Under the pieces are notes generated by a model. That model searched no databases, was not told the origin of the DNA, and saw only the letters and a list, made by a program, of their open reading frames with translations. Positions 1 through 13,243 of a stretch of DNA of 64,000 bases are shown here, piece after piece. The DNA is taken from contig NW_026942886.1 in NCBI RefSeq assembly GCF_024139115.2, forward strand, positions 1-64,000. The letters run 5' to 3'. This stretch comes from Armigeres subalbatus. Its lineage: Eukaryota; Arthropoda; Insecta; Diptera; Culicidae. Position 1 is the stretch's first letter, and every line of letters starts with the position of its first letter. Position numbers and translations under genes: made by a program.

Positions 1-173
1 AACCAACAGTGCATCATTGGAACCCATGAGAGGCGGCAGCAGTGCGAATCCGCACACTGCGGGAAGCGCAAAATGTTGGCTCTTTGCGGGGGGTTGCTGA
101 TAGTAACCAACAGTGCATCATTGGAACCCATTGAGGGGCGGCAGCAGTGTGCGAATCCGCACCCGTGGGAGCA
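1..173. repeat. 96-bp satellite, block 1 (partial)
   Basis: About two units of the 95-96 bp satellite that dominates the first 18 kb; the array continues off the left edge of the window. A typical unit runs from GTTGATAGTAACCAACAG through the dyad GTGCGAATCCGCAC to GCACAAAATGTTGGC and a G-rich tail. The block ends with a variant terminal unit (CCCGTGGGAGCA) directly before a spacer. Confidence 0.95.
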
Positions 174-451
174 TTTTAAAGAGACTGTAAAGGTGTTCGG
201 CCGTACGGCACACTATTTTTGTACACTTACACGCTCACATCCACACATATAGCCAAAAGAGACTAATAGAAATTTTTGGATTTGGGCAAAGCTTCTTAGT
301 TGTCGACCAAGTGTGACTAAGAAGGACGGCAGGGCTGTATGACCCAAGTATCCCAAAATAAACTATTTTTTCATGTGGTGTGAAAATGGTATTTTAGGGA
401 ACAAATCAATACTTCCAATCCGAAACTGGGACCATTCTGGGTGCTGGTATA
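174..451. repeat. Satellite spacer 1 (about 280 bp)
   Basis: Non-satellite spacer starting TTTTAAAGAGACTG and ending GGTGCTGGTATA. It contains the 10-bp palindrome GCCGTACGGC and an AT-rich right half. The same spacer recurs six more times in the window in the same orientation and the same phase relative to the 96-bp unit. No coding potential is seen. Confidence 0.9.
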
Positions 452-1811
452 GCGAATCCGCACCTGCGAGAGCACAAAATGTTGGCTTTGAGGGGAGTTG
501 ATAGTAACCAACAGTGCATCATTGAGACCCATGAGGGCGGCAGCAGTGCGAATCCGCACCTGCGAGAGCACAAAATGTTGGCTTTAAGGGGGTTGATGAA
601 AGTAACCAACAGTGCATCATTGAGACCCATGAGGGCGGCAGCAGTGCGAATCCGCACCTGCGAGAGCACAAAATGTTGGCTTTGAGAGGAGTTGATGGTA
701 ACCAACGGTGCATCATTGAGACCCATGAGGGCGGCAGCAGTGCGAATCCGCACCTGCGGGAGCGCAAAATGTTGGCTTTGGGGGATTGATAGTAACCAAC
801 GGTGCATCATTGGAACCCATGAGGGCGGCAACAGTGCGAATCCGCACCTGCAGGAGCACAAAATGTTAACTTTGAGGGGAGTTGATAGTAACCAACAGTG
901 CATCATTGAGACCCATGAGGGCGGCAGCAGTGCGAATCCGCACCTGCGGGAGCGCAAAATGTTGGCTTTGGGGGGTTGATAGTAACCAACGGTGCATCAT
1001 TTGGAACCCATGAGGGCGGCAGCAGTGCGAATCCGCACCTGCAGGAAGCACAAAATGTTGGCTTTGAGGGGAGTTGATAGTAACCAACAGTGCATCATTG
1101 AGACCCATGAGGGCGGCAGCAGTGCGAATCCGCACCTGCGAGGAGCACAAAATGTTGGCTTTGGGGGAGTTGATAGTAACCAACAGCGCATCATTGAGCC
1201 CCATGGGGGCGGCAGCAGTGCGAATCCGCACCTGCGGGAGCGCAAAATGTTGGCTTTGGGGGGTTGATAGTAACCAACAGTGCATCATTGGAACCCATGA
1301 GGGCGACAGCAGTGCGAATCCGCACCTGCGGGAGCGCAAAATGTTGGCTTTGGGGGTTGATAGTAACCAACAGTGCATCATTGGAACCCATGAGGGCGGC
1401 AGCAGTGCGAATCCGCACCTGCGGGAGCACAAAATGTTGGCTTTGAGGGAGTTGATAGTAACCAACAGTGCATCATTGAGACCCACGAGGGCGGCAGCAG
1501 TGCGAATCCGCACCTGCAGGAGCGCAAAATGTTGGCTTTGGGGGGTTGATAGTAACCAACAGTGCATCATTGGAACCCATGAGGGCGGCAGCAGTGCGAA
1601 TCCGCACCTGCGGAGAGCACAAAATGTTAGGCTTTGAGGTGCGTTGATAGTACCCAACAGTGCATCATTGAGACCCATGAGGGCGGCAGCAGTGCGAAGC
1701 CGCACCTGCGGGAGCGCAAAATGTTGGCTTTGGGGGGGTTGATAGTAACCAACAGTGCATCATTGGAACCCATGAGGGCGGCAGGAGTGCGAATCCGCAC
1801 CTGTGGGAGCA
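452..1811. repeat. 96-bp satellite, block 2 (about 14 units)
   Basis: Tandem 95-96 bp units. Two main variants are mixed: one with TGAGACCC and a GAGGGGA tail, one with TGGAACCC and a GGGGGG tail. The last unit carries the block-terminal variant CCTGTGGGAGCA. Confidence 0.95.
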
Positions 1812-2096
1812 TTTTAAAAGAGACTGTAAGGTGTTCGGCCGTACGGCACACACTATTTTTTGTACCCACTTACGCGCCCCCATCCACTCCTATAGCCTAA
1901 AGAGACTAATAGAAATTTTTGGATTTGGGCAAAGCTTCTTAGTTGTCGACCAAGTGTGACTAAGAAGGACGGCAGGGCTGTATGACCCAAATATCCCAAA
2001 ATAAACTATTTTTTTCATGTGGTGTGAAAATGGTATTTTAGGGGAACAAATCAATACTTCCAATACGAAACTGGGACCAGTCTGGGTGCTGGTATA
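1812..2096. repeat. Satellite spacer 2
   Basis: Second copy of the roughly 280-bp spacer, nearly identical to spacer 1. It again starts immediately after a CTGTGGGAGCA unit and returns to the satellite at GCGAATCCGCACC. Confidence 0.9.
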
Positions 2097-3077
2097 GCGA
2101 ATCCGCACCTGCGAGAGCACAAAATGTTGGCTTTGAGGGGAGTTGATAGTAACCAACAGTGCATCATTGAGACCCATGAGGGGCGGCAGCAGTGCGAATC
2201 CGCACCTGCAGGAGCGCAAAATGTTAACTTTAGGGGGTTGATAGTAACCAACAGTGCATCATTGGAACCCATGAGGGGCGGCAGCAGTGCGAATCCGCAC
2301 CTGCGAGAGCACAAAATGTTGGCTTTGAGGGAGTTGATAGTAACCAACAGTGCATCATTGAGACCCATGAGGGCGGCAGCAGTGCGAATCCGCACCTGCG
2401 AGCGCACAAAATGTTGGCTTTAAGGGGAGTTGATAGTAACCAACAGTGCATCATTGGAACCCATGAGGGCGGCAGCAGTGCGAATCCGCACCTGCGAGAG
2501 CACAAAATGTTGGCTTTGAGGGGAGTTGATAGCAACCAACAGTGCATCATTGAGACCCATGAGGGCGGCAGCAGTGCGAATCCGCACCTGCGGGAGCGCA
2601 AAATGTTGGCTTTGGGGGGGTTGATAGTAACCAACGGTGCATCATTGGAACCCATGAGGGCGGCAGCAGTGCGAATCCGCACCTGCGGGAGCACAAAATG
2701 TTGGCTTTGAGGGGAGTTGATAGTAACCAACAGTGCATCATTGAGACCCATGAGGGGCGGCAGCAGTGCGAATCCGCACCTGCGGGAGCGCAAAATGTTG
2801 GCTTTGGGGGTTGATAGTAACCAACAGTGCATCATTGGAACCCATGAGGGCGGCAGCAGTGCGAATCCGCACCTGCGGGAGCACAAAATGTTAACTTGGA
2901 GGGGAGTTGATAGTAACCAACAGTGCATCATTGAGACCCATGAGGGGCGGCAGCAGTGCGAATCCGCACCTGCGGGAGCACAAAATGTTGGCTTTAAGAG
3001 GGAGTTGATAGTAACCAACAGTGCATCATTGGAACCCATGAGGGCGGCAGCAGTGCGAATCCGCACCTGTGGGAGCA
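2097..3077. repeat. 96-bp satellite, block 3 (about 10 units)
   Basis: A block of 95-96 bp units, 981 bp long. Its length is close to block 5 (977 bp) and block 8 (about 1.0 kb). Terminal unit has the CTGTGGG variant. Confidence 0.95.
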
Positions 3078-3355
3078 TTTAAAGAGACTGTAAAGGTGTT
3101 CGGGCCACGGCACTATTTTTTGTACACACATACACGCTCACATCCACACATATAGCCTAAAGAGACTAATAGAAATTTTTGGATTTGGGCAAAGCTTCTT
3201 AGTTGTCGACCAAGTGTGACTAAGAAGGACGGCAGGGCTGTATGACACAAGTATCCCAAAATAAACTATTTTTTCATGTGGTGGGAAAACGGTAGTTTAG
3301 GGGAACAAATCAATACTTCCAATACGAAACTGGGACCAGTCTGGGTGCTGGTATA
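3078..3355. repeat. Satellite spacer 3
   Basis: Third spacer copy, with a few substitutions: the palindrome is damaged (GGGCCACGGC), and GTGGGAAAAC replaces the usual GTGTGAAAAT. Confidence 0.9.
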
Positions 3356-6300
3356 GCGAATCCACACCTGCGAGAGCACAAAATGTTGGCTTTGGGGGGG
3401 TTGATAGTAACCAACAGTGCATCATTGAGACCCATGAGGGCGGCAGCAGTGCGAATCCGCACCTGCGGGAGCGCAAAATGTTGGCTTTGGGGGGGGTTGA
3501 TAGTAACCAACAGTGCATCATTGGAACCCATGAGGGCGGCAGCAGTGCGAATCCGCACCTGCGAGAGCACAAAATGTTGGCTTTGAGGGGAGTTGATAGT
3601 AACCAACAGTGCATCATTGAGACCCATGAGGGCGGCAGCAGTGCGAATCCGCACCTGCGAGAGCACAAAATGTTGGCTTTGAGGGGAGTTGATAGTAACC
3701 AACAGTGCATCATTGAGACCCATGAGGGCGGCAGCAGTGCGAATCCGCACCTGCGGAAGCGCAAAATGTTGGCTTTGGGGGGTTGATAGTAACCAACAGT
3801 GCATCATTGGAACCCATGAGGGCGGCAGCAGTGCGAATCCGCACCTGCGGGAGCGCAAAATGTTGGCTTTGGGGGGGGTGATAGTAACCAACAGTGCATC
3901 ATTGGAACCCATGAGGGCGGCAGCAGTGCGAATCCGCACCTGCGGGAGCACAAAATGTTGGCTTTGAGGGGAGTTGATAGTAACCAACAGTGCATCATTG
4001 AGACCCATGAGGGCGGCAGCAGTGCGAATCCGCACCTGCGGGACGCCAAAAGGTCGGCTTTCGGGGGGTTGATAGTAACCAACAGTGCATCATTGGAACC
4101 CATGAGGGCGGCAGCAGTGCGAATCCGCACCTGCGGGAGCACAAAATGTTGGCTTTGAAGGGAGTTGATAGTAACCAACAGTGCATCATTGAGCCCCATG
4201 AGGGCGGCAGCAGTGCGAATCCGCACCTGCGGGAGCGCAAAATGTTGGCTTTGGGGGTTGATAGTAACCAACAGTGCATCATTGGAACCCATGAGGGCGG
4301 CAGCAGTGCGAATCCGCACCTGCGGAGCGCAAAATGTTGGCTTTGGGGGGTTGATAGTAACCAACAGTGCATCATTGGAACCCATGAGGGCGGCAGCAGT
4401 GCGAATCCGCACCTGCGAGAGCACAAAATGTTGGCTTTGAGGGGCGGTGGTGGGACCCAACGGGGCAGCGTTGAGACCCATGAGGGCGGCGGCAGTGCGA
4501 ATCCGCACCTGCGGGAGCGCAAAATGTTGGCTTTAAGGAGTTGATAGTAACCAACGGTGCATCATTGAGACCCATGAGGGCGGCAGCAGTGCGAATCCGC
4601 ACCTGCGGGAGCGCAAAATGTTGGCTTTGGGGGGGTTGATAGTAACCAACAGTGCATCATTGGAACCCATGAGGGCGGCAGCAGTGCGAATCCGCACCTG
4701 CGAGAGCGCAAAATGTTGGCTTTGAGGGGAGTTGTTAGTACCCAACGGTGCATCATTGAGACCCATGAGGGCGGCAGCAGTGCGAATCCGCACCTGCGGG
4801 AAGCGCAAAATGTTGGCTTTGGGGGTTGATAGTAACCAACAGTGCATCATTGGAACCCATGAGGGCGGCAGCAGTGCGAATCCGCACCTGCGAGAGCACA
4901 AAATGTTGGCTTTGAGGGGAGTTGATAGTAACCAACAGTGCATCATTGAGACCCATGAGGGCGGCAGCAGTGCGAATCCGCACCTGCGAGAGCACAAAAT
5001 GTTGGCTTTAAGGGGAGTTGATAGTAACCAACAGTGCATCATTGAGACCCATGAGGGCGGCAGCAGTGCGAATCCGCACCTGCGAGAGCGCAAAATGTTG
5101 GCTTTGGCGGTGTTGATAGTAACCAACAGTGCATCATTGAGACCCATGAGGGCGGCAGCAGTGCGAATCCGCACATGCGGGAGCGCAAAATGTTGGCTTT
5201 GGGGAGTTGATAGTAACCAACAGTGCATCATTGGAACCCATGAGGGCGGCAGCAGTGCGAATCCGCACCTGCGGGAGCACAAAATGTTGGCTTTGAGGGG
5301 AGTTGATAGTAACCAACAGTGCATCATTGAGACCCATGAGGGCGGCAGCAGTGCGAATCCGCACCTGCGGGAGCGCAAAATGTTGGCTTTGGGGGGTTGA
5401 TAGTAACCAACAGTGCATCATTGGAACCCATGAGGGGCGGCAGCAGTGCGAATCCGCACCTGCGAGAGCACAAAATGTTGGCTTTGAGGGGAGTTGATAG
5501 TAACCAACAGTGCATCATTGAGACCCATGAGGGCGGCAGCAGTGCGAATCCGCACCTGCGAGAGCACAAAATGTTGGCTTTAAGGGAGTTGATAGTAACC
5601 AACAGTGCATCATTGAGGACCCATGAGGGCGGCAGCAGTGCGAATCCGCACCTGCGGGAAGCGCAAAATGTTGGCTTTGGGGGTTGATAGTAACCAACAG
5701 TGCATCATTGGAACCCATGAGGGCGGCAGCAGTGCGAATCCGCACCTGCGGGAGCGCAAAATGTTGGCTTTGGGGGGGGTTGATAGTAACCAACAGTGCA
5801 TCATTGGAACCCATGAGGGCGGCAGCAGTGCGAATCCGCACCTGCGGGAGCACAAAATGTTGGCTTTGAGGGGAGTTGATAGTAACCAACAGTGCATCAT
5901 TGAGACCCATGAGGGCGGCAGCAGTGCGAATCCGCACCTGCGGGAGCGCAAAATGTTGGCTTTGGGGGGGTTGATAGTAACCAACAGTGCATCATTGGAA
6001 CCCATGAGGGCGGCAGCAGTGCGAATCCGCACCTGCGAGAGCACAAAATGTTGGCTTTGAGGGGAGTTGATAGTAACCAACAGTGCATCATTGAGACCCA
6101 TGAGGGCGGCAGCAGTGCGAATCCGCACCTGCGAGAGCGCAAAATGTTGGCTTTGGGGGGTTGATAGTAACCAACAGTGCATCATTGAGACCCATGAGGG
6201 CGGCAGCAGTGCGAATCCGCACCTGCGAGAGCGCAAAATGTTGGCTTTGAGGGGAGTTGATAGTAACCAACAGTGCATCATTGAGACCCATGAGGGCGGC

Positions 6301-6800
6301 AGCAGTGCGAATCCGCACCTGCGAGAGCGCAAAATGTTGGCTTTGGGGGGAGTTGATAGTAACCAACAGTGCATCATTGAGACCCATGAGGGCGGCAGCA
6401 GTGCGAATCCGCACCTGCGGGAGCACAAAATGTTGGCTTTGAGGGGAGTTGATAGTAACCAACAGTGCATCATTGAGACCCATGAGGGCGGCAGCAGTGC
6501 GAATCCGCACCTGCGGGAGCACAAAATGTTGGCTTTGAGGGGAGTTGATAGTAACCAACAGTGCATCATTGAGACCCATGAGGGCGGCAGCAGTGCGAAT
6601 CCGCACCTGCGGGAGCGCAAAATGTTGGCTTTGGGGGGGTTGATAGTAACCAACAGTGCATCATTGGAACCCATGAGGGCGGCAGCAGTGCGAATCCGCA
6701 CCTGTGGGAGCACAAAATGTTAGACTGAGGGGAGTTGATAGTAACCAACAGTGCATCATTGAGAACCCATGAGGCGGCACGCAGTGCACATCCACACCTG
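3356..6800. repeat. 96-bp satellite, block 4 (about 36 units)
   Basis: Long block of 95-96 bp units. A partly rearranged unit lies at 4440-4490. The block ends in a degenerate patch (from about 6705) where units are shortened and merge into a broken spacer; a unit at about 6703 already has the block-terminal CTGTGGGAGCA variant. Confidence 0.93.
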
Positions 6801-7001
6801 CCTAAAGAGACTAATAGAATTTTAGCTTTGGGGAAAGTTGATAGTAACCAACAGTGCATCATTGGAACCCATGAGGGCGGCAGCAGTGCTGTATCCGCAC
6901 CTGCAAGTATCCCAAAATAAACTATTTTTTCATGTGGTGTGAAATGGTATTAACAAATCAGTGCATCATTGGAAACTGAGACCAGTGTGGGTGATGGTAT
7001 A
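6801..7001. repeat. Mosaic spacer 4 (spacer and satellite fragments)
   Basis: A broken spacer: a 24-bp piece of spacer middle (CCTAAAGAGACTAATAG) at about 6801, then one satellite unit at about 6825-6904, then the right part of the spacer from AGTATCCCAAAATAAAC to GGTATAGCGAATCC. The left and central parts of a normal spacer are missing. Confidence 0.8.
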
Positions 7002-7978
7002 GCGAATCCGCACCTGCGAGAGCACAAAATGTTGGCTTTGAGGGGAGTTGATAGTAACCAACAGTGCATCATTGAGACCCATGAGGGCGGCAGCAGTGCG
7101 AATCCGCACCTGCAGGGGCGCAAAATGTTGGCTTTGGGGGGTTGATAGTAACCAACAGTGCATCATTGGAACCCATGAGGGCGGCAGCAGTGCGAATCGG
7201 CAGCTGCGAGAGCACAAAATGTTGGCTTTGAGGGGAGTTGATAGTAACCAACAGTGCATCATTGAGACCCATGAGGGCGGCAGCAGTGCGAATCGGCACG
7301 TGCGAGCACAAAATGTTGGCTTTTAGGGGAGTTGATAGTAACCAACAGTGCATCATTGAGACCCATGAGGGCGGCAGCAGTGCGAATCCGCACCTGCGAG
7401 AGCACAAAATGTTGGCTTTGAGGGGAGTTGATAGCAACCAACAGTGCATCATTGAGACCCATGAGGGCGGCAGCAGTGCGAATCCGCACCTGCGGGAGCG
7501 CAAAATGTTGGCTTTGGGGGGGTTGATAGTAACCAACAGTGCATCATTGGAACCCATGAGGGCGGCAACAGTGCGAATCCGCACCTGCGGGAGCACAAAA
7601 TGTTGGCTTTGAGGGGAGTTGATAGTAACCAACAGTGCATCATTGAGACCCATGAGGGCGGCAGCAGTGCGAATCCGCACCTGCGGGAGCGCAAAATGTT
7701 GGCTTTGGGGGGGTTGATAGTAACCAACAGTGCATCATTGGAACCCATGAGGGCGGCAGCAGTGCGAATCCGCACCTGCGGGAGCACAAAATGTTGGCTT
7801 TGAGGGGAGTTGATAGTAACCAACAGTGCATCATTGAGACCCATGAGGGCGGCAGCAGTGCGAATCCGCACCTGCGAGAGCACAAAATGTTGGCTTTGAG
7901 GGGAGTTGATAGTAACCAACAGTGCATCATTGGAACCCATGAGGGCGGCAGCAGTGCGAATCCGCACCTGTGGGAGCA
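7002..7978. repeat. 96-bp satellite, block 5 (about 10 units)
   Basis: Tandem 95-96 bp units. Two units at about 7195 and 7293 carry CGGCA instead of CCGCA, which breaks the dyad GTGCGAATCCGCAC. Ends with the CTGTGGGAGCA terminal unit. Confidence 0.95.
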
Positions 7979-8260
7979 TTTTAAAGAGACTGTAAAGGTG
8001 TTCGGCCGTACGGCACACTATTTTTTGTACACACATACACGCTCACATCCACACATATAGCCTAAAGAGACTAATAGAAATTTTTGGATTTGGGCAAAGC
8101 TTCTTAGTTGTCGACCAAGTGTGACTAAGAAGGACGGCAGGGCTGTATGACCCAAGTATCCCAAAATAAACTATTTTTTCATGTGGTGTGAAAATGGTAT
8201 TTTATGGGAACAAATCAATACTTCCAATACGAAACTGGGACCAGTCTGGGTGCTGATATA
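7979..8260. repeat. Satellite spacer 5
   Basis: Intact spacer copy starting TTTTAAAGAGACTG, with the GCCGTACGGC palindrome, ending GGGTGCTGATATA next to GCGAATCCGCACC. Confidence 0.92.
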
Positions 8261-11200
8261 GCGAATCCGCACCTGCGAGAGCACAAAATGTTGGCTTTGG
8301 GGGGGTTGATAGTAACCAACAGTGCATCATTGAGACCCATGAGGGCGGCAGCAGTGCGAATCCGCACCTGCGGGAGCGCAAAATGTTGGCTTTGGGGGTT
8401 GATAGTAACCAACAGTGCATCATTGGAACCCATGAGGGCGGCAGCAGTGCGAATCCGCACCTGCGAGAGCACAAAATGTTGGCTTTGAGGGGAGTTGATA
8501 GTAACCAACAGTGCATCATTGAGACCCATGAGGGCGGCAGCAGTGCGAATCCGCACCTGCGAGAGCACAAAATGTTGGCTTTAAGGGGAGTTGATAGTAA
8601 CCAACAGTGCATCATTGAGACCCATGAGGGCGGCAGCAGTGCGAATCCGCACCTGCGAGAGCACAAAATGTTGGCTTTGAGGGGAGTTGATAGTAACCAA
8701 CAGTGCATCATTGAGACCCATGAGGGCGGCAGCAGTGCGAATCCGCACCTGCGGGAGCGCAAAATGTTGGCTTTGGGGGGATTGATAGTAACCAACAGTG
8801 CATCATTGGAACCCATGAGGGCGGCAACAGTGCGAATCCGCACCTGCGGGAGCACAAAATGTTGGCTTTGAGGGGAGTTGATAGTAACCAACAGTGCATC
8901 ATTGAGACCCATGAGGGCGGCAGCAGTGCGAATCCGCACCTGCGGGAGCGCAAAATGTTGGCTTTGGGGGGGTTGATAGTAACCAACAGTGCATCATTGG
9001 AACCCATGAGGGCGGCAGCAGTGCGAATCCGCACCTGCGGGAGCACAAAATGTTGGCTTTGAAGGGAGTTGATAGTAACCAACAGTGCATCATTGAGACC
9101 CATGAGGGCGGCAGCAGTGCGAATCCGCACCTGCGGGAGCGCAAAATGTTGGCTTTGGGGGGGTTGATAGTAACCAACAGTGCATCATTGGAACCCATGA
9201 GGGCGACAGCAGTGCGAATCCGCACCTGCGGGAGCGCAAAATGTTGGCTTTGGGGGGGTTGATAGTAACCAACAGTGCATCATTGGAACCCATGAGGGCG
9301 GCAGCAGTGCGAATCCGCACCTGCGGGAGCACAAAATGTTGGCTTTGAGGGGAGTTGATAGTAACCAACAGTGCATCATTGAGACCCATGAGGGCGGCAG
9401 CAGTGCGAATCCGCACCTGCGAGAGCACAAAATGTTGGCTTAAAGGGAGTTGATAGTAACCAACAGTGCATCATTGAGACCCATGAGGGCGGCAGCAGTG
9501 CGAATCCGCACCTGCGGGAGCGCAAAATGTTGGCTTTGGGGGGGTTGATAGTAACCAACAGTGCATCATTGGAACCCATGAGGGCGGCAGCAGTGCGAAT
9601 CCGCACCTGCGAGAGCACAAAATGTTGGCTTTGAGGGGAGTTGATAGTAACCAACAGTGCATCATTGAGACCCATGAGGGCGGCAGCAGTGCGAATCCGC
9701 ACCTGCGGGAGCGCAAAATGTTGGCTTTGGGGGGGTTGATAGTAACCAACAGTGCATCATTGGAACCCATGAGGGCGGCAGCAGTGCGAATCCGCACCTG
9801 CGAGAGCACAAAATGTTGGCTTTGAGGGGAGTTGATAGTAACCAACAGTGCATCATTGAGACCCATGAGGGGCGGCAGCAGTGCGAATCCGCACCTGCGA
9901 GAGCACAAAATGTTGGCTTTAAGGGGAGTTGATAGTAACCAACGGTGCATCATTGAGACCCATGAGGGCGGCAGCAGTGCGAAACCGCACCTGCGAGAGC
10001 ACAAAATGTTGGCTTTTGGGGGAGTTGATAGTAACCAACAGTGCATCATTGAGACCCATGAGGGCGGCAGCAGTGCGAATCCGCACCTGCGGGAGCGCAA
10101 AATGTTGGCTTTGGGGGATTGATAGTAACCAACAGTGCATCATTGGAACCCATGAGGGCGGCAACAGTGCGAATCCGCACCTGCGGGAGCACAAAATGTT
10201 GGCTTTGAGGGGAGTTGATAGTAACCAACAGTGCATCATTGAGACCCATGAGGGCGGCAGCAGTGCGAATCCGCACCTGCGGGAGCGCAAAATGTTGGCT
10301 TTGGGGGGGTTGATAGTAACCAACAGTGCATCATTGGAACCCATGAGGGCGGCAGCAGTGCGAATCCGCACCTGCGGGAGCACAAAATGTTGGCTTTGAG
10401 GGGAGTTGATAGTAACCAACAGTGCATCATTGAGACCCATGAGGGCGGCAGCAGTGCGAATCCGCACCTGCGAGAGCACAAAATGTTGGCTTTAAGGGGA
10501 GTTGATAGTAACCAACAGTGCATCATTGAGACCCATGAGGGCGGCAGCAGTGCGAATCCGCACCTGCGGGAGCGCAAAATGTTGGCTTTGGGGGGGTTGA
10601 TAGTAACCAACAGTGCATCATTGGAACCCATGAGGGCGGCAGCAGTGCGAATCCGCACCTGCGGGAGCGCAAAATGTTGGCTTTGGGGGGGTTGATAGTA
10701 ACCAACAGTGCATCATTGGAACCCATGAGGGCGGCAGCAGTGCGAATCCGCACCTGCGGGAGCACAAAATGTTGGCTTTGAGGGGAGTTGATAGTAACCA
10801 ACAGTGCATCATTGAGACCCATGAGGGCGGCAGCAGTGCGAATCCGCACCTGCGGGAGCGCAAAATGTTGGCTTTGGGGGGTTGATAGTAACCAACAGTG
10901 CATCATTGGAACCCATGAGGGGCGGCAGCAGTGCGAATCCGCACCTGCGAGAGCACAAAATGTTGGCTTTGAGGGGAGTTGATAGTAACCAACAGTGCAT
11001 CATTGAGACCCATGAGGGCGGCAGCAGTGCGAATCCGCACCTGTCGGAGAGCAAAAGGGTGGCTTTGTGGGGGGTGGCAGCAACCAACAGTGCATCATTG
11101 GAACCCATGAGGGCGGCAGCAGTGCGAATCCGCACCTGCGAGAGCACAAAATGTTGGCTTTGAGGGGAGTTGATAGTAACCAACAGTGCATCATTGAGAC

Positions 11201-12961
11201 CCATGAGGGCGGCAGCAGTGCGAATCCGCACCTGCGAGAGCACAAAATGTTGGCTTTAAGGGGAGTTGATAGTAACCAACAGTGCATCATTGAGACCCAT
11301 GAGGGCGGCAGCAGTGCGAATCCGCACCTGCGAGAGCACAAAATGTTGGCTTTAAGGGGAGTTGATAGTAACCAACAGTGCATCATTGAGACCCATGAGG
11401 GCGGCAGCAGTGCGAATCCGCACCTGCGGGAGCGCAAAATGTTGGCTTTGGGGGAGTTGATAGTAACCAACAGTGCATCATTGGAACCCATGAGGGCGGC
11501 AGCAGTGCGAATCCGCACCTGCGGGAGCACAAAATGTTGGCTTTGAGGGGAGTTGATAGTAACCAACAGTGCATCATTGAGACCCATGAGGGCGGCAGCA
11601 GTGCGAATCCGCACCTGCGGGAGCGCAAAATGTTGGCTTTGGGGGGGTTGATAGTAACCAACAGTGCATCATTGGAACCCATGAGGGCGGCAGCAGTGCG
11701 AATCCGCACCTGCGGGAGCACAAAATGTTGGCTTTGAGGGGAGTTGATAGTAACCAACAGTGCATCATTGAGACCCATGAGGGCGGCAGCAGTGCGAATC
11801 CGCACCTGCGAGAGCACAAAATGTTGGCTTTAAGGGGAGTTGATAGTAACCAACAGTGCATCATTGAGACCCATGAGGGCGGCAGCAGTGCGAATCCGCA
11901 CCTGCGGGAGCGCAAAATGTTGGCTTTGGGGGGGTTGATAGTAACCAACAGTGCATCATTGGGACCCATGAGGGCGGCAGCAGTGCGAATCCGCACCTGC
12001 GGGAGCGCAAAATGTTGGCTTTGGGGGGGTTGATAGTAACCAACAGTGCATCATTGGAACCCATGAGGGCGGCAGCAGTGCGAATCCGCACCTGCGGGAG
12101 CACAAAATGTTGGCTTTGAGGGGAGTTGATAGTAACCAACAGTGCATCATTGAGACCCATGAGGGCGGCAGCAGTGCGAATCCGCACCTGCGGGAGCGCA
12201 AAATGTTGGCTTTGGGGGGTTGATAGTAACCAACAGTGCATCATTGGAACCCATGAGGGCGGCAGCAGTGCGAATCCGCACCTGCGGGAGCACAAAATGT
12301 TGGCTTTGAGGGGAGTTGATAGTAACCAACAGTGCATCATTGAGACCCATGAGGGCGGCAGCAGTGCGAATCATCACCTGCGAGAGCACAAAATGTTGGC
12401 TTTGAGGGGAGTTGATAGCAACCAACAGTGCATCATTGAGACCCATGAGGGCGGCAGCAGTGCGAATCCGCACCTGCGGGAGCGCAAAATGTTGGCTTTG
12501 GGGGGGTTGATAGTAACCAACAGTGCATCATTGGAACCCATGAGGGCGGCAGCAGTGCGAATCCGCACCTGCGGGAGCACAAAATGTTGGCTCTGAGGGG
12601 AGTTGATAGTAACCAACAGTGCATCATTGAGACCCATGAGGGCGGCAGCAGTGCGAATCCGCACCTGCGGGAAGCGCAAAATGTTAGCTTTGGGGGGTTG
12701 ATAGTAACCAACAGTGCATCATTGGAACCCATGAGGGCGGCAGCAGTGCGAATCCGCACCTGCGGGAGCGCAAAATGTTGGCTTTGGGGGAGTTGATAGT
12801 AACCAACAGTGCATCATTGAGACCCATGAGGGCGGCAGCAGTGCGAATCCGCACCTGCGAGAGCACAAAATGTTGGCTTTGAGGGGAGTTGATAGTAACC
12901 AACAGTGCATCATTGGAACCCATGAGGGCGGCAGCAGTGCGAATCCGCACCTGTGGGAGCA
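8261..12961. repeat. 96-bp satellite, block 6 (about 49 units, 191-bp dimers)
   Basis: Long homogeneous block. Much of it alternates strictly between a TGAGACCC/GCGCAAAATG/G-run unit and a TGGAACCC/GCACAAAATG/GAGGGGA unit, giving a 191-bp higher-order dimer. An occasional third variant has a TTTAAGGGGA tail. Block-terminal CTGTGGGAGCA unit present. Confidence 0.95.
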
Positions 12962-13243
12962 TTTTAAAGAGACTGTAAAGGTGTTCGGCCGTACGGCACA
13001 CTATTTTTTGTACACACATACACGCTCACATCCACACATATAGCCTAAAGAGACTAATAGAAATTTTGGATTTGGGCAAAGCTTCTTAGTTGTCGACCAA
13101 GTGTGACTAAGAAGGACGGCAGGGGCTGTATGACCCAAGTATCCCAAAATAAACTATTTTTTCATGTGGTGTGAAAATGGTATTTTAGGGGAACAAATCA
13201 ATACTTCCAATACGAAACTGGGACCAGTCTGGGTGCTGGTATA
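12962..13243. repeat. Satellite spacer 6
   Basis: Intact spacer copy, same boundaries and phase as the others. Confidence 0.92.

Noticed and set aside
452..13243. CRISPR-like repeat/spacer pattern
   Set aside because: Eukaryotic satellite: 96-bp head-to-tail units with no unique spacers between them; the 280-bp interruptions are themselves repeats.
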